Of a stretch of DNA of 64,000 nucleotides, positions 26,856 to 34,968 are shown one piece after another. Origin of the DNA: Pseudomonadaceae bacterium (GTDB lineage: Bacteria; Pseudomonadota; Gammaproteobacteria; Pseudomonadales; Azotimanducaceae); assembly GCA_024743435.1 (NCBI GenBank), contig JANSWO010000006.1:186001-250000 (forward strand), written 5' to 3'. Position numbers and translations under genes: made by a program. Below the pieces are notes generated by a model. That model searched no databases, was not told the origin of the DNA, and worked only from the letters and a program-made list of their open reading frames with translations. Numbering within the stretch: position 1 is the stretch's first letter; each line of letters begins with the position of its first letter.

Positions 26856-29120
26856 TCAAGGCGTGCAATCACGTCGAAAGACCGCACCATCTCCCCGCTG
26901 TACTGGATCATAGTCTTTGCCTTTCAGCGCAATCAGCGACTTGGGAGCTTCCGGCAATCCCGGTCGAAAGGCCTCAAACCGGCATTCCTTCGGAGGCTGC
27001 GCAAAGCGAAACTCGATTGGCATGCCGGAACACGCGCGCCCATGACACGCCAGCGTGAACGCTTTTTCTGTCTGTACGGGATACGCCACCCCAGCGACGA
27101 CTACGGATTCAAGGTCTTGGGCCTGGGGAAACTCGAGCCTCAGTGACTGGAATCCAGGCGCATCGAAGCGTGCATGCAATGATCCTTCTACGTTTCCTGC
27201 ATCGCTACCCAGTTCGACTGTCGGTTCTTGATACGAAAGCATGGGTGCCGGCAGGCCGTATTCGGACTCATATTGTCGAAGCGGCACTCGATCAAGATCT
27301 GTCGCTTGTCGAACGCGCGCGGGTGGCTCTCTGTCCCGCGTGAGTACAGCCCAGTAACTTTGTATCTCGCCATCTTCCCGGACCTCTGCTACGTGACGAA
27401 AGCTCATGAGGCCGGGGCGCTCTTCGCTGTACGCGGGCACAAACGCCGAACCAACGAACGCAGCAAGCAACGCAAGCCCTAAAACGCAGGCCCCGAGGCC
27501 TGAAGGCCGGCCGAACATCTGAGCGCAAGCTAAAACCGCCGGCAGAAACGCAACCGCGGCCAGGAAGGAGACCAGTGCGATCATCTGCAAAGTGAGCATC
27601 AGCTCGACTAAAAACAGCAGTTCAAGAAAGAAGACAGCCAGCAGCAGACTTGCAAGCAGGTGTCCCATCACGGCGATCCGAGACACTAGTTGGGCGGCGA
27701 TAGCGGCCAGAAGGTAGGCCGCGAGCGGCAGAACAAAGACAACTGCCATGCCGTCGATCATCAATCCAGCCACCAAGCCCGAAACACCAAACCACAACCA
27801 ACTGCTGTGGTAGGCCGCCCGATACGAAGCCTCATCCGAGCGCCAGAATGACAAAAGGGCCAACATGGGTAACAGGGCGCAGAGATAGGCCACCACCTGC
27901 AGCGGTGCGGGATGCGCAAACCAGTAGAAGGCTTCATCGCGAAGTAGGCCGAGCAACGCTTGCAAGCAGAATGCTAACCCGCCCGCTGCAACCAGCAGGA
28001 CAGGCGGCGCGATGAGAGCAACGCCCAGAGCAGGACCACTTATCTCGATTCGAGTGCGCGAGAGTTGCCACAGCGCCGCAATGATCCCAAGCCCTAACCC
28101 AAGCCAGCCGAGCCAGGCTGGAAACACCACAAGCGTCAGTCCGAGAATATCGTTGAAGAGCAGATTCTCTTGAGCGACCTGCTCTAGCGCGAGTTTGCCG
28201 CGCAAGCTAGCCCAAACCTTGTCGCCAATATCCTGCAGGCTAGGCATGTGAATACTGGCGAGATCGTCTCGCTTGCTGTGATAGACATCGATGCGATCTG
28301 CGATCGCAAAATTCAGGCCGTTGTAACCACGACGGAGAAACTCAGACAGGTCCGTGTCATTGGGCAGCGTCCTGTAAACGCTGGTCATCATCGAACTCGC
28401 GAGAGGACGCGTGGTGTACGCAGCGTAGGCTTGGACATCGTGGGCGTTTGGCGAAGCCGTTTCGAACATAACCGCCGGCCCGCGCGCACCTCGCGCCTCG
28501 ACGTTCAGAACGTCCGAAATCGCATCAGCCAGCGGGTCGCGCCGAACAAACGACGCTGCGCCTAACAGACCAACCTCCTCACCATCGGTGAAGAGAAACA
28601 CTAGAGGCCGGGTCAGTTGTTCAACATCAACGAGAGCGGCAATCTCCAGTAACACCGCAACGCCGACACCATCATCGTTGGCGCCAGCTGCCGCCGGCAC
28701 CGAGTCGTAGTGCGCAGCAAGCATCACCGCATTATCGATAGGCATGCCATCCGGGGCAGCCACAAACAGCACGTTACGAACCCGCCCACAGGCAAGGTGG
28801 GCGTCGCGATTTAACGACAGGCACGACGTGTCGTCGCGAACCTCGGCTTCAAAACCGAGCGAGTCGATCTGGGCAAGCAAGCGCTCTCGGACTAAGTCGT
28901 TGGCGGGCGAGTCGATGGGGTGAGGTGCTTCGTCACCGAGAATGTCGGCGAGCCGATCAAAGGCGCGTTGGGCATCAAATGCAGCCGCAGGATCGTCGGC
29001 ACGCAGTGCAGGTGGCTGCAGCGGGTAGCCCTTGAACAGCGCGGCGATGACAATGGCGGTTGCAAGCAGGAGCCACGGCCACGTCGCACTCTTGTCGCCG
29101 TCAAGCATCCATAGCTGCAA
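26856..29120 (-). CDS. M28-family zinc aminopeptidase with multi-pass membrane C-terminus
   Basis: A 754-residue protein. One N-terminal anchor helix (about 14-30) precedes the peptidase domain, whose metal ligands are H137 (AAHYDS), D149 (GANDDG), E182 beside catalytic E181 (TDGEEVG), E208 (NVEARG) and H281 (VYHSKRD). About eight hydrophobic helices follow (roughly 325-580), then a soluble C-terminal domain. This is the layout of the yeast vacuolar Pff1/ER Fxna type of membrane M28 peptidases. The start at 29120 overlaps the end of gap by 20 bases; a Met four codons in (29108) would reduce the overlap to eight. It probably faces the periplasm and trims peptides. Confidence 0.87.
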   Translation of the reverse strand: MQLWMLDGDKSATWPWLLLATAIVIAALFKGYPLQPPALRADDPAAAFDAQRAFDRLADILGDEAPHPIDSPANDLVRERLLAQIDSLGFEAEVRDDTSCLSLNRDAHLACGRVRNVLFVAAPDGMPIDNAVMLAAHYDSVPAAAGANDDGVGVAVLLEIAALVDVEQLTRPLVFLFTDGEEVGLLGAASFVRRDPLADAISDVLNVEARGARGPAVMFETASPNAHDVQAYAAYTTRPLASSMMTSVYRTLPNDTDLSEFLRRGYNGLNFAIADRIDVYHSKRDDLASIHMPSLQDIGDKVWASLRGKLALEQVAQENLLFNDILGLTLVVFPAWLGWLGLGLGIIAALWQLSRTRIEISGPALGVALIAPPVLLVAAGGLAFCLQALLGLLRDEAFYWFAHPAPLQVVAYLCALLPMLALLSFWRSDEASYRAAYHSSWLWFGVSGLVAGLMIDGMAVVFVLPLAAYLLAAIAAQLVSRIAVMGHLLASLLLAVFFLELLFLVELMLTLQMIALVSFLAAVAFLPAVLACAQMFGRPSGLGACVLGLALLAAFVGSAFVPAYSEERPGLMSFRHVAEVREDGEIQSYWAVLTRDREPPARVRQATDLDRVPLRQYESEYGLPAPMLSYQEPTVELGSDAGNVEGSLHARFDAPGFQSLRLEFPQAQDLESVVVAGVAYPVQTEKAFTLACHGRACSGMPIEFRFAQPPKECRFEAFRPGLPEAPKSLIALKGKDYDPVQRGDGAVFRRDCTP

Positions 29121-30111
29121 CGCGGTCGATCAGCTCTTCGACTCGTGTCGAGTAACCCCACTCGTTGTCGTACCAGCTGACCACCTTGATCATCCGATTA
29201 TCCATCACCTGCGTGAGCGCGGCATCGAAGATACTGGAGTGACCATTGCCGATGATGTCACCGGAGACAATCGGATCCGTGTTGTAGGCAAGAATGCCTT
29301 TCATCGGTCCTTCCGATGCCGCTTTCATGGCGGCATTCACAGACTCGACATCGGCGTCACGGTCCACTTCAACCGTCATATCGACTAGTGAGCCATCCGG
29401 CACCGGCACACGCATTGCCAACCCATCCAGTTTGCCCGCGAGCTCAGGCAACACCTGGCCAATCGCTTTTGCCGCACCAGTCGACGTCGGCACGATATTC
29501 GTGGCTGCGCTACGCGAGCGGCGCTTGTCTTTGTGCGGGGCGTCGATCAAGCGCTGATCCGACGTGTAGGCATGCACCGTAGTGAGCAGCCCTCGCTTAA
29601 TTCCGAAGCTGTCGTTCAGCACTTTAGCAAGCGGTGCAGCGCAGTTTGTGGTGCAACTGGCGTTGCTGATGATTCGGCTATCTTTGGTGACAACGTGATC
29701 GTTCACGCCCGCTACAACCGTCGCATCGAGCGGGTCTTTACAGGGTACCGTCAGGATCACACGACGCGCGCCGGCATCCAGGTGCTTCTGTAATTCGTCG
29801 AGCCGCCGAAATCGACCGGTCGCCTCAACCACATATTCCACGCCCAATTCTTTCCAGGGCAGTTTGGCGGGGTCGGGCTCTGCCAGCACCTTAAACGGGT
29901 CGCCATCAATCTCGATCACATCGTCGTGCTGGCTAACCTCGCCAGGATACGTACCGTGAATGCTGTCGTAGCGAAACGCATACGCAAGGTTGTCCGCGTC
30001 TACCAGGTCGTTCACTGCGACGACGTCGAAATGACGTCGGAGTTTCGCGATACGCGTAATCGTTCGGCCGATACGGCCGAAACCATTGATCGCGATTTTA
30101 GGCACTGCCAT
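29101..30111 (-). CDS. gap: Type I glyceraldehyde-3-phosphate dehydrogenase
   Basis: A 336-residue GAPDH. The NAD-binding motif INGFGRIGR is at residues 8-16, catalytic C153 lies in SNASCTTNCAAP, H180 in TTVHAYTSDQ and the C-terminal signature is SWYDNEWGYSTRV. It converts glyceraldehyde-3-phosphate and NAD+ (or NADP+) into 1,3-bisphosphoglycerate in central carbon metabolism. DLVDAD after the second strand includes an acidic residue favouring NAD. Its 3' end overlaps the M28 peptidase start, an odd partnership. No pgk or tkt genes are adjacent, so this is not the usual glycolytic cluster. Confidence 0.95.
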   Translation of the reverse strand: MAVPKIAINGFGRIGRTITRIAKLRRHFDVVAVNDLVDADNLAYAFRYDSIHGTYPGEVSQHDDVIEIDGDPFKVLAEPDPAKLPWKELGVEYVVEATGRFRRLDELQKHLDAGARRVILTVPCKDPLDATVVAGVNDHVVTKDSRIISNASCTTNCAAPLAKVLNDSFGIKRGLLTTVHAYTSDQRLIDAPHKDKRRSRSAATNIVPTSTGAAKAIGQVLPELAGKLDGLAMRVPVPDGSLVDMTVEVDRDADVESVNAAMKAASEGPMKGILAYNTDPIVSGDIIGNGHSSIFDAALTQVMDNRMIKVVSWYDNEWGYSTRVEELIDRVAAMDA

Positions 30112-30117
30112 TACGCT

Positions 30118-32034
30118 CTACTCCTCTACTACAAACATGCCAGACCCAGATACCGGTGAATCGCCGAACCGGCTAGGGCCCCAGTACCAGTTCTTCGGCG
30201 CCCGATCACCCTCATCAAAGTCCTGAGCGTGGATCGACAGACGAACACCATCTCCGATATCCGCGCCTCGAGCCTTTAGTACTTCCCGAGGTACTGCCCA
30301 CTCAACGGTGTAACCGTTCTCCGTTCGGCGGCCGCTCGATGTCAGCTCATCTCGCGACGCTTTCAAGAACTCGATCGCGGGCATCGGCGCTTCGCCTTCA
30401 ACCGTCAGGATGTCGAAGGCCATCTTGAACAGCGTGCCATCCGTCGCGGCGTCCACCAGGCCTTTATTGACTAACCGACCCGGCAACGGCTGTGAATCGA
30501 GCGTCACGATAATCGCATCCTGGCCAAGGGCCGGGCGCTGATCGCTGGCCACCACCTGATCATCCGTCACTTCAACACCCAGGTAGACGTTGTCGTCGTC
30601 ATAACGCAGGTCAAAGTCGAAAGAGATATCGCTCGCGGTCAGGCCTGCCGCTTCCGGATCAAAGTCGCCTTGCTTCGAAGCACTGAAGCGCAACTTGCGC
30701 CATTCCGACAGGTCGCCATCCACCGTTATCGGTTGGCGGGTTCGAACGAGCACTTCCTCTCGTTGGGGGTAGATCGCTTGCCGGCTGCTGAATTCAAATG
30801 GCCGGCCATCCAGACTCGTGGCGATATCAAACGTTACCGACGCAGGAATCATGTCACCAAACGCCTGCCGGCCTTTGGGCTTCGCCTGCACAACCAGCAA
30901 GGCGCTTTCACCAGCTTGCAACGTCACCGCCTCACTCACCGAGGTAACGCGCATATCGTCACTGTCTTCGCCAGCGGCAGACACTGTCATCGGAACAGCA
31001 CCGGGGTTATTCACATTGAACACAAACTGACCACCCTGCGGCCGACGACCGGTTTCGTAGCGAGGCTCGCTGGTGATGGCCGCACTTAGCTGAGAGATCA
31101 TCTCGCGGCTTTCAGTGGTCGCAACATCGTCAGCCTCAACACCGTCCAGCAGCACGTTGGCGATCGTCGGGCCATCCTCGCGCATGGTTACCCAGGCGAC
31201 GTGATCAAACTCACCGTAGAGCGGGCCGCGCAGCGCACTGCCGCCCCCTGTTGTGGCGAGGGTAATGAAGTTGCGGTTATTGCGAACACTCTTCTTGTAC
31301 GCGTGATAGTGGCCGGCGAAGACGGTGTAGTCGCGATCGCCCAGAAGCTCTTCCACCTTCATCCAGTCCGGATCAACGTTGGCCATATCCCACAGCGGCT
31401 GGTGAACGAGGACAACCGTCCAGCGGGCTTCAGCATTGTCTGCCAGTGCCTGCTCCACAAAAGCCATCTGGTCCGCCTGCTTGTACGGCCCAGGCACCGG
31501 TGTTTCTTCGTTGCCGACCATGCCAAACAGTTCGGAATTCAGCACCAGGAAGAAAACGTCTTTGTAGCTGAAGTGGTAATAACTTGGTCCGAAGCGCGAC
31601 TGCCAGGTCTCCGCCATCACCTCATTCGACATGTCGTGGTTGCCCGCCGTATAGAAAAACGGTGCGTTTAGCTGGTCGATCATATCGGCCATCTCGTTCC
31701 ATTCGGTGTCGAGCTGCTCCTGATCATCCGTGTACCCCTCAATCAGATCGCCAACGCTCACAACGAAGGCCGGCTCAAGCAGGTTCACCTTCGGCATTGC
31801 CTTGCGGAACACATTCGGCCGAGCACCCCCCGTGCGATCGGTCACCACCACAAAGTGAAAGTCGCTGTCGGCGTCATCAGCCGCCAGGGATGTCCAAGGC
31901 GTCGCGCCATCGGTTTCCGGCGCGCTAATGACAGGAGCATGATCTTCGCCGCTGTGTGCGTAAGCGATGCCTGCCAGCAGAAGCGACCCAATCGTCGCCA
32001 GTACAGCCCAAGTTCGTCGAATGCGCCGATCCAT
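30118..32034 (-). CDS. Secreted calcineurin-like phosphoesterase with C-terminal CBM9-like domain
   Basis: A 638-residue exported protein. The signal peptide covers residues 1 to about 26 (ending AYA). The metallophosphoesterase domain shows VVTDRTGG (D66), VSVGDLIEG (D96), GNHD (N132, H133) and the later FAGHYHAYKK. A middle beta-rich section leads to a C-terminal region (about 440-638) with RKLRFSASKQGDFDP, DDDNVYLGVEVTDD and a WAVPREVL segment, resembling the family 9 carbohydrate-binding fold. The combination suggests an extracellular or periplasmic phosphatase tethered to a glycan. It ends seven bases before gap on the same strand. Substrate unknown. Confidence 0.82.
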   Translation of the reverse strand: MDRRIRRTWAVLATIGSLLLAGIAYAHSGEDHAPVISAPETDGATPWTSLAADDADSDFHFVVVTDRTGGARPNVFRKAMPKVNLLEPAFVVSVGDLIEGYTDDQEQLDTEWNEMADMIDQLNAPFFYTAGNHDMSNEVMAETWQSRFGPSYYHFSYKDVFFLVLNSELFGMVGNEETPVPGPYKQADQMAFVEQALADNAEARWTVVLVHQPLWDMANVDPDWMKVEELLGDRDYTVFAGHYHAYKKSVRNNRNFITLATTGGGSALRGPLYGEFDHVAWVTMREDGPTIANVLLDGVEADDVATTESREMISQLSAAITSEPRYETGRRPQGGQFVFNVNNPGAVPMTVSAAGEDSDDMRVTSVSEAVTLQAGESALLVVQAKPKGRQAFGDMIPASVTFDIATSLDGRPFEFSSRQAIYPQREEVLVRTRQPITVDGDLSEWRKLRFSASKQGDFDPEAAGLTASDISFDFDLRYDDDNVYLGVEVTDDQVVASDQRPALGQDAIIVTLDSQPLPGRLVNKGLVDAATDGTLFKMAFDILTVEGEAPMPAIEFLKASRDELTSSGRRTENGYTVEWAVPREVLKARGADIGDGVRLSIHAQDFDEGDRAPKNWYWGPSRFGDSPVSGSGMFVVEE

Positions 32035-32104
32035 CGATCATCTCCTAACTAGTTGCCGTTACAGCAATGCCATTTCAAGTTGCTTCGCATTGTGCGCGAA
32101 GTAA

Positions 32105-32289
32105 GCCAGTAAGCCTTAGGACAGGTCCAGGGGACAGGTCCAAGGGACAGGTCCAGGGGACAGGTCCAGGGGACAGGTCCAGGGGACAGGTCCAGGGGAC
32201 AGGTCCAAGTGCCAGGTCCGATAGGCGATCTACGGTTCACTACCAAGTGCCGGAACCAATCGGACCTGGCACTTGGGCCTGTCCCCATT
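32105..32289. repeat. REP/MITE-like palindromic element, copy A, with 13-bp expansion
   Basis: The element begins GCCAGTAAGCC (32105-32115) and ends CCCCATT. Its core is an inverted repeat of 28-base arms (32195-32222 and 32259-32286) separated by 36 bases, with one mismatch. The arms begin GGGGACAGG and contain AAGTGCCAGGTCCGAT. It is homologous along its whole length, including the loop, to copy B at 33178-33284, but is 78 bases longer because the 13-base unit near the left arm is present seven times instead of once. Its right end lies five bases past the phzF stop codon, so it may also end that transcript. No transposase is in the window. Confidence 0.85.
32119..32208. repeat. Tandem array of seven 13-bp units
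   Basis: Seven consecutive copies of GGGACAGGTCCAG (first copy lacking one G; copies 2 and 7 ending CAA). Each unit contains the near-palindrome GGAC-AG-GTCC. The last unit forms part of the left hairpin arm of element copy A. Copies are almost identical, which indicates recent expansion, probably by replication slippage. It has no spacer diversity, so it is not a CRISPR array. Confidence 0.92.
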
Positions 32290-32291
32290 GT

Positions 32292-33131
32292 TCAGATCGT
32301 CAATTCGCCCCGCACCACACTCTGCACAGCACCGCCCACCCGGATAACGTCTCCGACATCCAGATACAACCGGGAGGGGCGCTTCATCTCAACGCCCTGC
32401 TCCACCACATAAGACTCGCCAGTACCGGATAGCCCTTTGAGTGCTCGCAGATACGCAGCAAACGCCGTATTTGCTGAGCCGGTGGCCGCATCTTCTCGCG
32501 GACCGCCGGAGTCGAAGAACATACGAGCCGCAAAGTCCGAACCATCGTTGTGCGCATCGTCGGTAAAGGCGAACACGCACTTCATGGGATTACCCTGCTC
32601 GAGCAGTTGCTTGTAGAGGGGGTAGTTGAATTCACAACGACCAAGAGCACCGCGATCACGAACCCCGATTAGTACAAACTGAGGCCCAACTTCGGCGAAC
32701 TGGATTGGGTACGCGGTCGCTAGGTCAGCTTCCTTGAGACCCAAAACTCCGGCGGCATGTTCCGGAGCTAGAGTCGAACCCAGGCTTACCTCGGGCGGCA
32801 CCATCCAGGCAGCGTCTTCGGAAAAGCTAACTGGGACATCACCGATAGGAAGTCTCAGCGTCAGATCATCTCGCCCATCTCTAAGCACCCATGACGTGCC
32901 AATGGTCGGGTGGCCAGCAAACGGCAATTCCCACTCCGGCGTAAAGATGCGCACGTCTGCGCCCGCCTCGTCTTCGGCGATGACAAACGTGGTCTCCGAG
33001 AAGTTCATCTCGCGCGCGATATCCTGCATTTGCGCAGTGGTCAGCGTGCCGGCATCGCGCACCACAGCCAGTTGGTTACCAGCGAGGGGCTGCTCAGCGA
33101 AGACATCGACAATCTCTAGGGGATATTTCAT
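32292..33131 (-). CDS. PhzF-family isomerase
   Basis: A 279-residue PhzF-like protein. The family opening is VDVFAEQPLAGNQLAVV, the likely catalytic E46 is in NFSETTFV, and GHPTIGTSWVL and REDAATGSANTAFAAYL mark the two pseudo-symmetrical halves. True PhzF isomerises a phenazine precursor, but most family members outside phenazine clusters have unknown substrates, and no phenazine genes are present here. The gene is bracketed by the two copies of the palindromic element: one just past its stop codon, the other beginning 47 bases upstream of its start. Confidence 0.88.
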   Translation of the reverse strand: MKYPLEIVDVFAEQPLAGNQLAVVRDAGTLTTAQMQDIAREMNFSETTFVIAEDEAGADVRIFTPEWELPFAGHPTIGTSWVLRDGRDDLTLRLPIGDVPVSFSEDAAWMVPPEVSLGSTLAPEHAAGVLGLKEADLATAYPIQFAEVGPQFVLIGVRDRGALGRCEFNYPLYKQLLEQGNPMKCVFAFTDDAHNDGSDFAARMFFDSGGPREDAATGSANTAFAAYLRALKGLSGTGESYVVEQGVEMKRPSRLYLDVGDVIRVGGAVQSVVRGELTI

Positions 33132-33177
33132 AGCCGCACGCTAACAAAGCCGGGCGGCAGCGGTCGAGCGGTTATGG

Positions 33178-33284
33178 GCCAGTAAGCCCGGGGTCAGGAC
33201 CAAGTGCCAGGTCCGATTGAAAGGCTATGGTTCAGTACCAATTGCCAGGACCAATCGGACCTGGCACTTGGTCCTGACCCCATT
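33178..33284. repeat. REP/MITE-like palindromic element, copy B
   Basis: A 107-base element beginning GCCAGTAAGCC, with a perfect inverted repeat of 29 bases (33190-33218 and 33253-33281) around a 34-base loop. The arms begin GGGGTCAGGACCAAGTGCC. Relative to copy A, the fifth base of the arm has changed from A to T while its partner changed from T to A, so pairing is kept. The right end lies seven bases past the pntB stop codon; the hairpin could terminate or stabilise that message. Such GGGG...CCCC palindromes are often mobilised by REP-associated tyrosine transposases encoded elsewhere. Confidence 0.88.
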
Positions 33285-33288
33285 ACTC

Positions 33289-34656
33289 CTAGCCTTTGAA
33301 CTCGGCAATCACCTTGGAGATAGACTCCTTGGCATCACCAAACAGCATTCGGGTGTTTTCCCCGAAAAACAGAGGGTTGTCGACACCTGAGAAACCAGAA
33401 GCCATGGAGCGCTTGAGCACAAACACGGTTCGAGCCTTGTCAACATTGATGATGGGCATGCCGTAGATCGGAGAATTTTCGTCCTCACGAGCGGCCGGGT
33501 TCACCACATCGTTCGCGCCGATGACGACGGCGACATCCACGTTCTCAATGCGAGGGTTGATGTCGTCCATCTCCACGAGCTGGTCGTACGGCACGTTAGC
33601 CTCGGCAAGGAGCACGTTCATGTGACCCGGCATACGGCCAGCAACCGGGTGAATCGCAAACGTGACTTCACAACCGTTGGCCTCGAGCAAATCGCCCAGT
33701 TCACGGACAACGTGCTGCGCCTGCGCTACCGCCATGCCGTAGCCCGGTACAAACGTCACATTCGACGCCGCTTCCAGAATCAGGAAGGCATCTTCCGACA
33801 CGATTGGTTTGACCTCACCTTCCACCTTAGTGGCTTGCTTGACCGCACCAAAGCCGGAGAACAATACGTTCGCCAGCGAACGGTTCATCGCTTTACACAT
33901 GATGTTGGTCAGGATCAGACCGGCAGCGCCAACCAATGAGCCGGCAACAATCAGAATGTTGTTGTTGATGGCAAAACCCGCGGCGCAGGCGGCGAGACCG
34001 GAGTAGCTGTTAAGCAGCGATATCACCACCGGCATATCAGCGCCACCAATCGGGATGACGGCCATGATGCCGAGCAGTAACGACAGCGCCAGCAGCGTCC
34101 AGAACACGGGCGATGTTGGGTCCGGGTTCATCACGAACATAACCGCGCAAACCACGATGCCGACCAGAATCAGGCTGTTCACGATGCGCTGGCCGCCAAA
34201 GACTATCGCGCTACTCGTCATCACTTCTGACAACTTGCCGTAGGCGATCAAGCTGCCTGAGAACGTGATACCACCGATCAGGATGGACAATACGATGGTT
34301 ACCAGCGTGAATGCTGAGTTGGCCTCAGGAAAGGGATAGAGAGCCGCCCAACCAACCGCGAGGGAGGCAATGCCACCCGTGCCGTTGAATAGTGCAACCA
34401 TCTCCGGCATTGAGGTCATCTCAACCTTCTGTGCCGCGATTCCGCCAACCAATGCACCGAGAATCGCCGCGCCAGCGATCCACTTGAAGTCAACGATGCC
34501 CTGGCCCAGCAGCGTCACCACAATCGCGATGAGCATGCCGATAGATGACAGCTGATTGCCTCGAACCGCCGTATCCGGCGAGCCGAGTTGCTTCAAGCCA
34601 AAGATAAAGAGCGCCGCGGATACGATGTACCCCAGGCCAATCAGTTCCGGGCTCAT
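33289..34656 (-). CDS. pntB: NAD(P) transhydrogenase beta subunit
   Basis: A 455-residue subunit. Eight or nine membrane helices occupy the first 260 residues (including IPIGGADMPVVISLLNSYSG). The C-terminal NADP(H)-binding domain III carries the motif VPGYGMAVAQAQH, GRMPGHMNVLLAEA and GANDVVNPAA. With the alpha subunits it moves hydride between NADH and NADP+ driven by the proton gradient. It overlaps the upstream pntAB-type gene by four bases, the last of a three-gene operon. Palindromic element copy B begins directly after its stop. Confidence 0.94.
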   Translation of the reverse strand: MSPELIGLGYIVSAALFIFGLKQLGSPDTAVRGNQLSSIGMLIAIVVTLLGQGIVDFKWIAGAAILGALVGGIAAQKVEMTSMPEMVALFNGTGGIASLAVGWAALYPFPEANSAFTLVTIVLSILIGGITFSGSLIAYGKLSEVMTSSAIVFGGQRIVNSLILVGIVVCAVMFVMNPDPTSPVFWTLLALSLLLGIMAVIPIGGADMPVVISLLNSYSGLAACAAGFAINNNILIVAGSLVGAAGLILTNIMCKAMNRSLANVLFSGFGAVKQATKVEGEVKPIVSEDAFLILEAASNVTFVPGYGMAVAQAQHVVRELGDLLEANGCEVTFAIHPVAGRMPGHMNVLLAEANVPYDQLVEMDDINPRIENVDVAVVIGANDVVNPAAREDENSPIYGMPIINVDKARTVFVLKRSMASGFSGVDNPLFFGENTRMLFGDAKESISKVIAEFKG

Positions 34657-34958
34657 GCTGAACCTCCACCTGTGGCTGGTGACTCTTTCTTCTTGAACAT
34701 GGACAACATTCGGTTAGTCACCATGTAACCACCAACCACGTTGATCGTTGCGGTGAAGACAGCGAATGCGCCGAGCCAGGTGGCCATCGTGCCGTGATCG
34801 CCACCAGCGGACATGATTGCTCCAACAATCGTGATACCGGAGATGGCGTTAGCACCCGACATCAGCGGTGTGTGTAGCGTTGCCGGAACTTTCGAGATCA
34901 GCTCAAAGCCGAGAAAGATCGACAGCAGCAGAATAAACGCGAGAAAGACAGCTTCCAT
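34653..34958 (-). CDS. pntAB: NAD(P) transhydrogenase alpha subunit, membrane part
   Basis: About 101 residues from ATG 34958, which has an AGGGGAG ribosome site; a longer in-frame start at 35003 falls inside the preceding gene. Three or four helices carry the conserved SKVPATLHTPLMSGANAISG loop of membrane domain II. In enterobacteria this piece is fused to the soluble alpha domain; here it is separate, as in Rhodospirillum and many marine proteobacteria. It sits ten bases behind the soluble-domain gene and overlaps pntB by four. Confidence 0.93.
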   Translation of the reverse strand: MEAVFLAFILLLSIFLGFELISKVPATLHTPLMSGANAISGITIVGAIMSAGGDHGTMATWLGAFAVFTATINVVGGYMVTNRMLSMFKKKESPATGGGSA

Positions 34959-34968
34959 CGAGACTCCC

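Noticed and set aside
32119-32208. CRISPR array
   Set aside because: Units are directly contiguous 13-mers without spacers and no cas genes are present.
32292-33131. Composite transposon carrying phzF
   Set aside because: The flanking repeats are small hairpin elements without transposase, and both sit past stop codons as REP elements do; independent insertions explain it as well.
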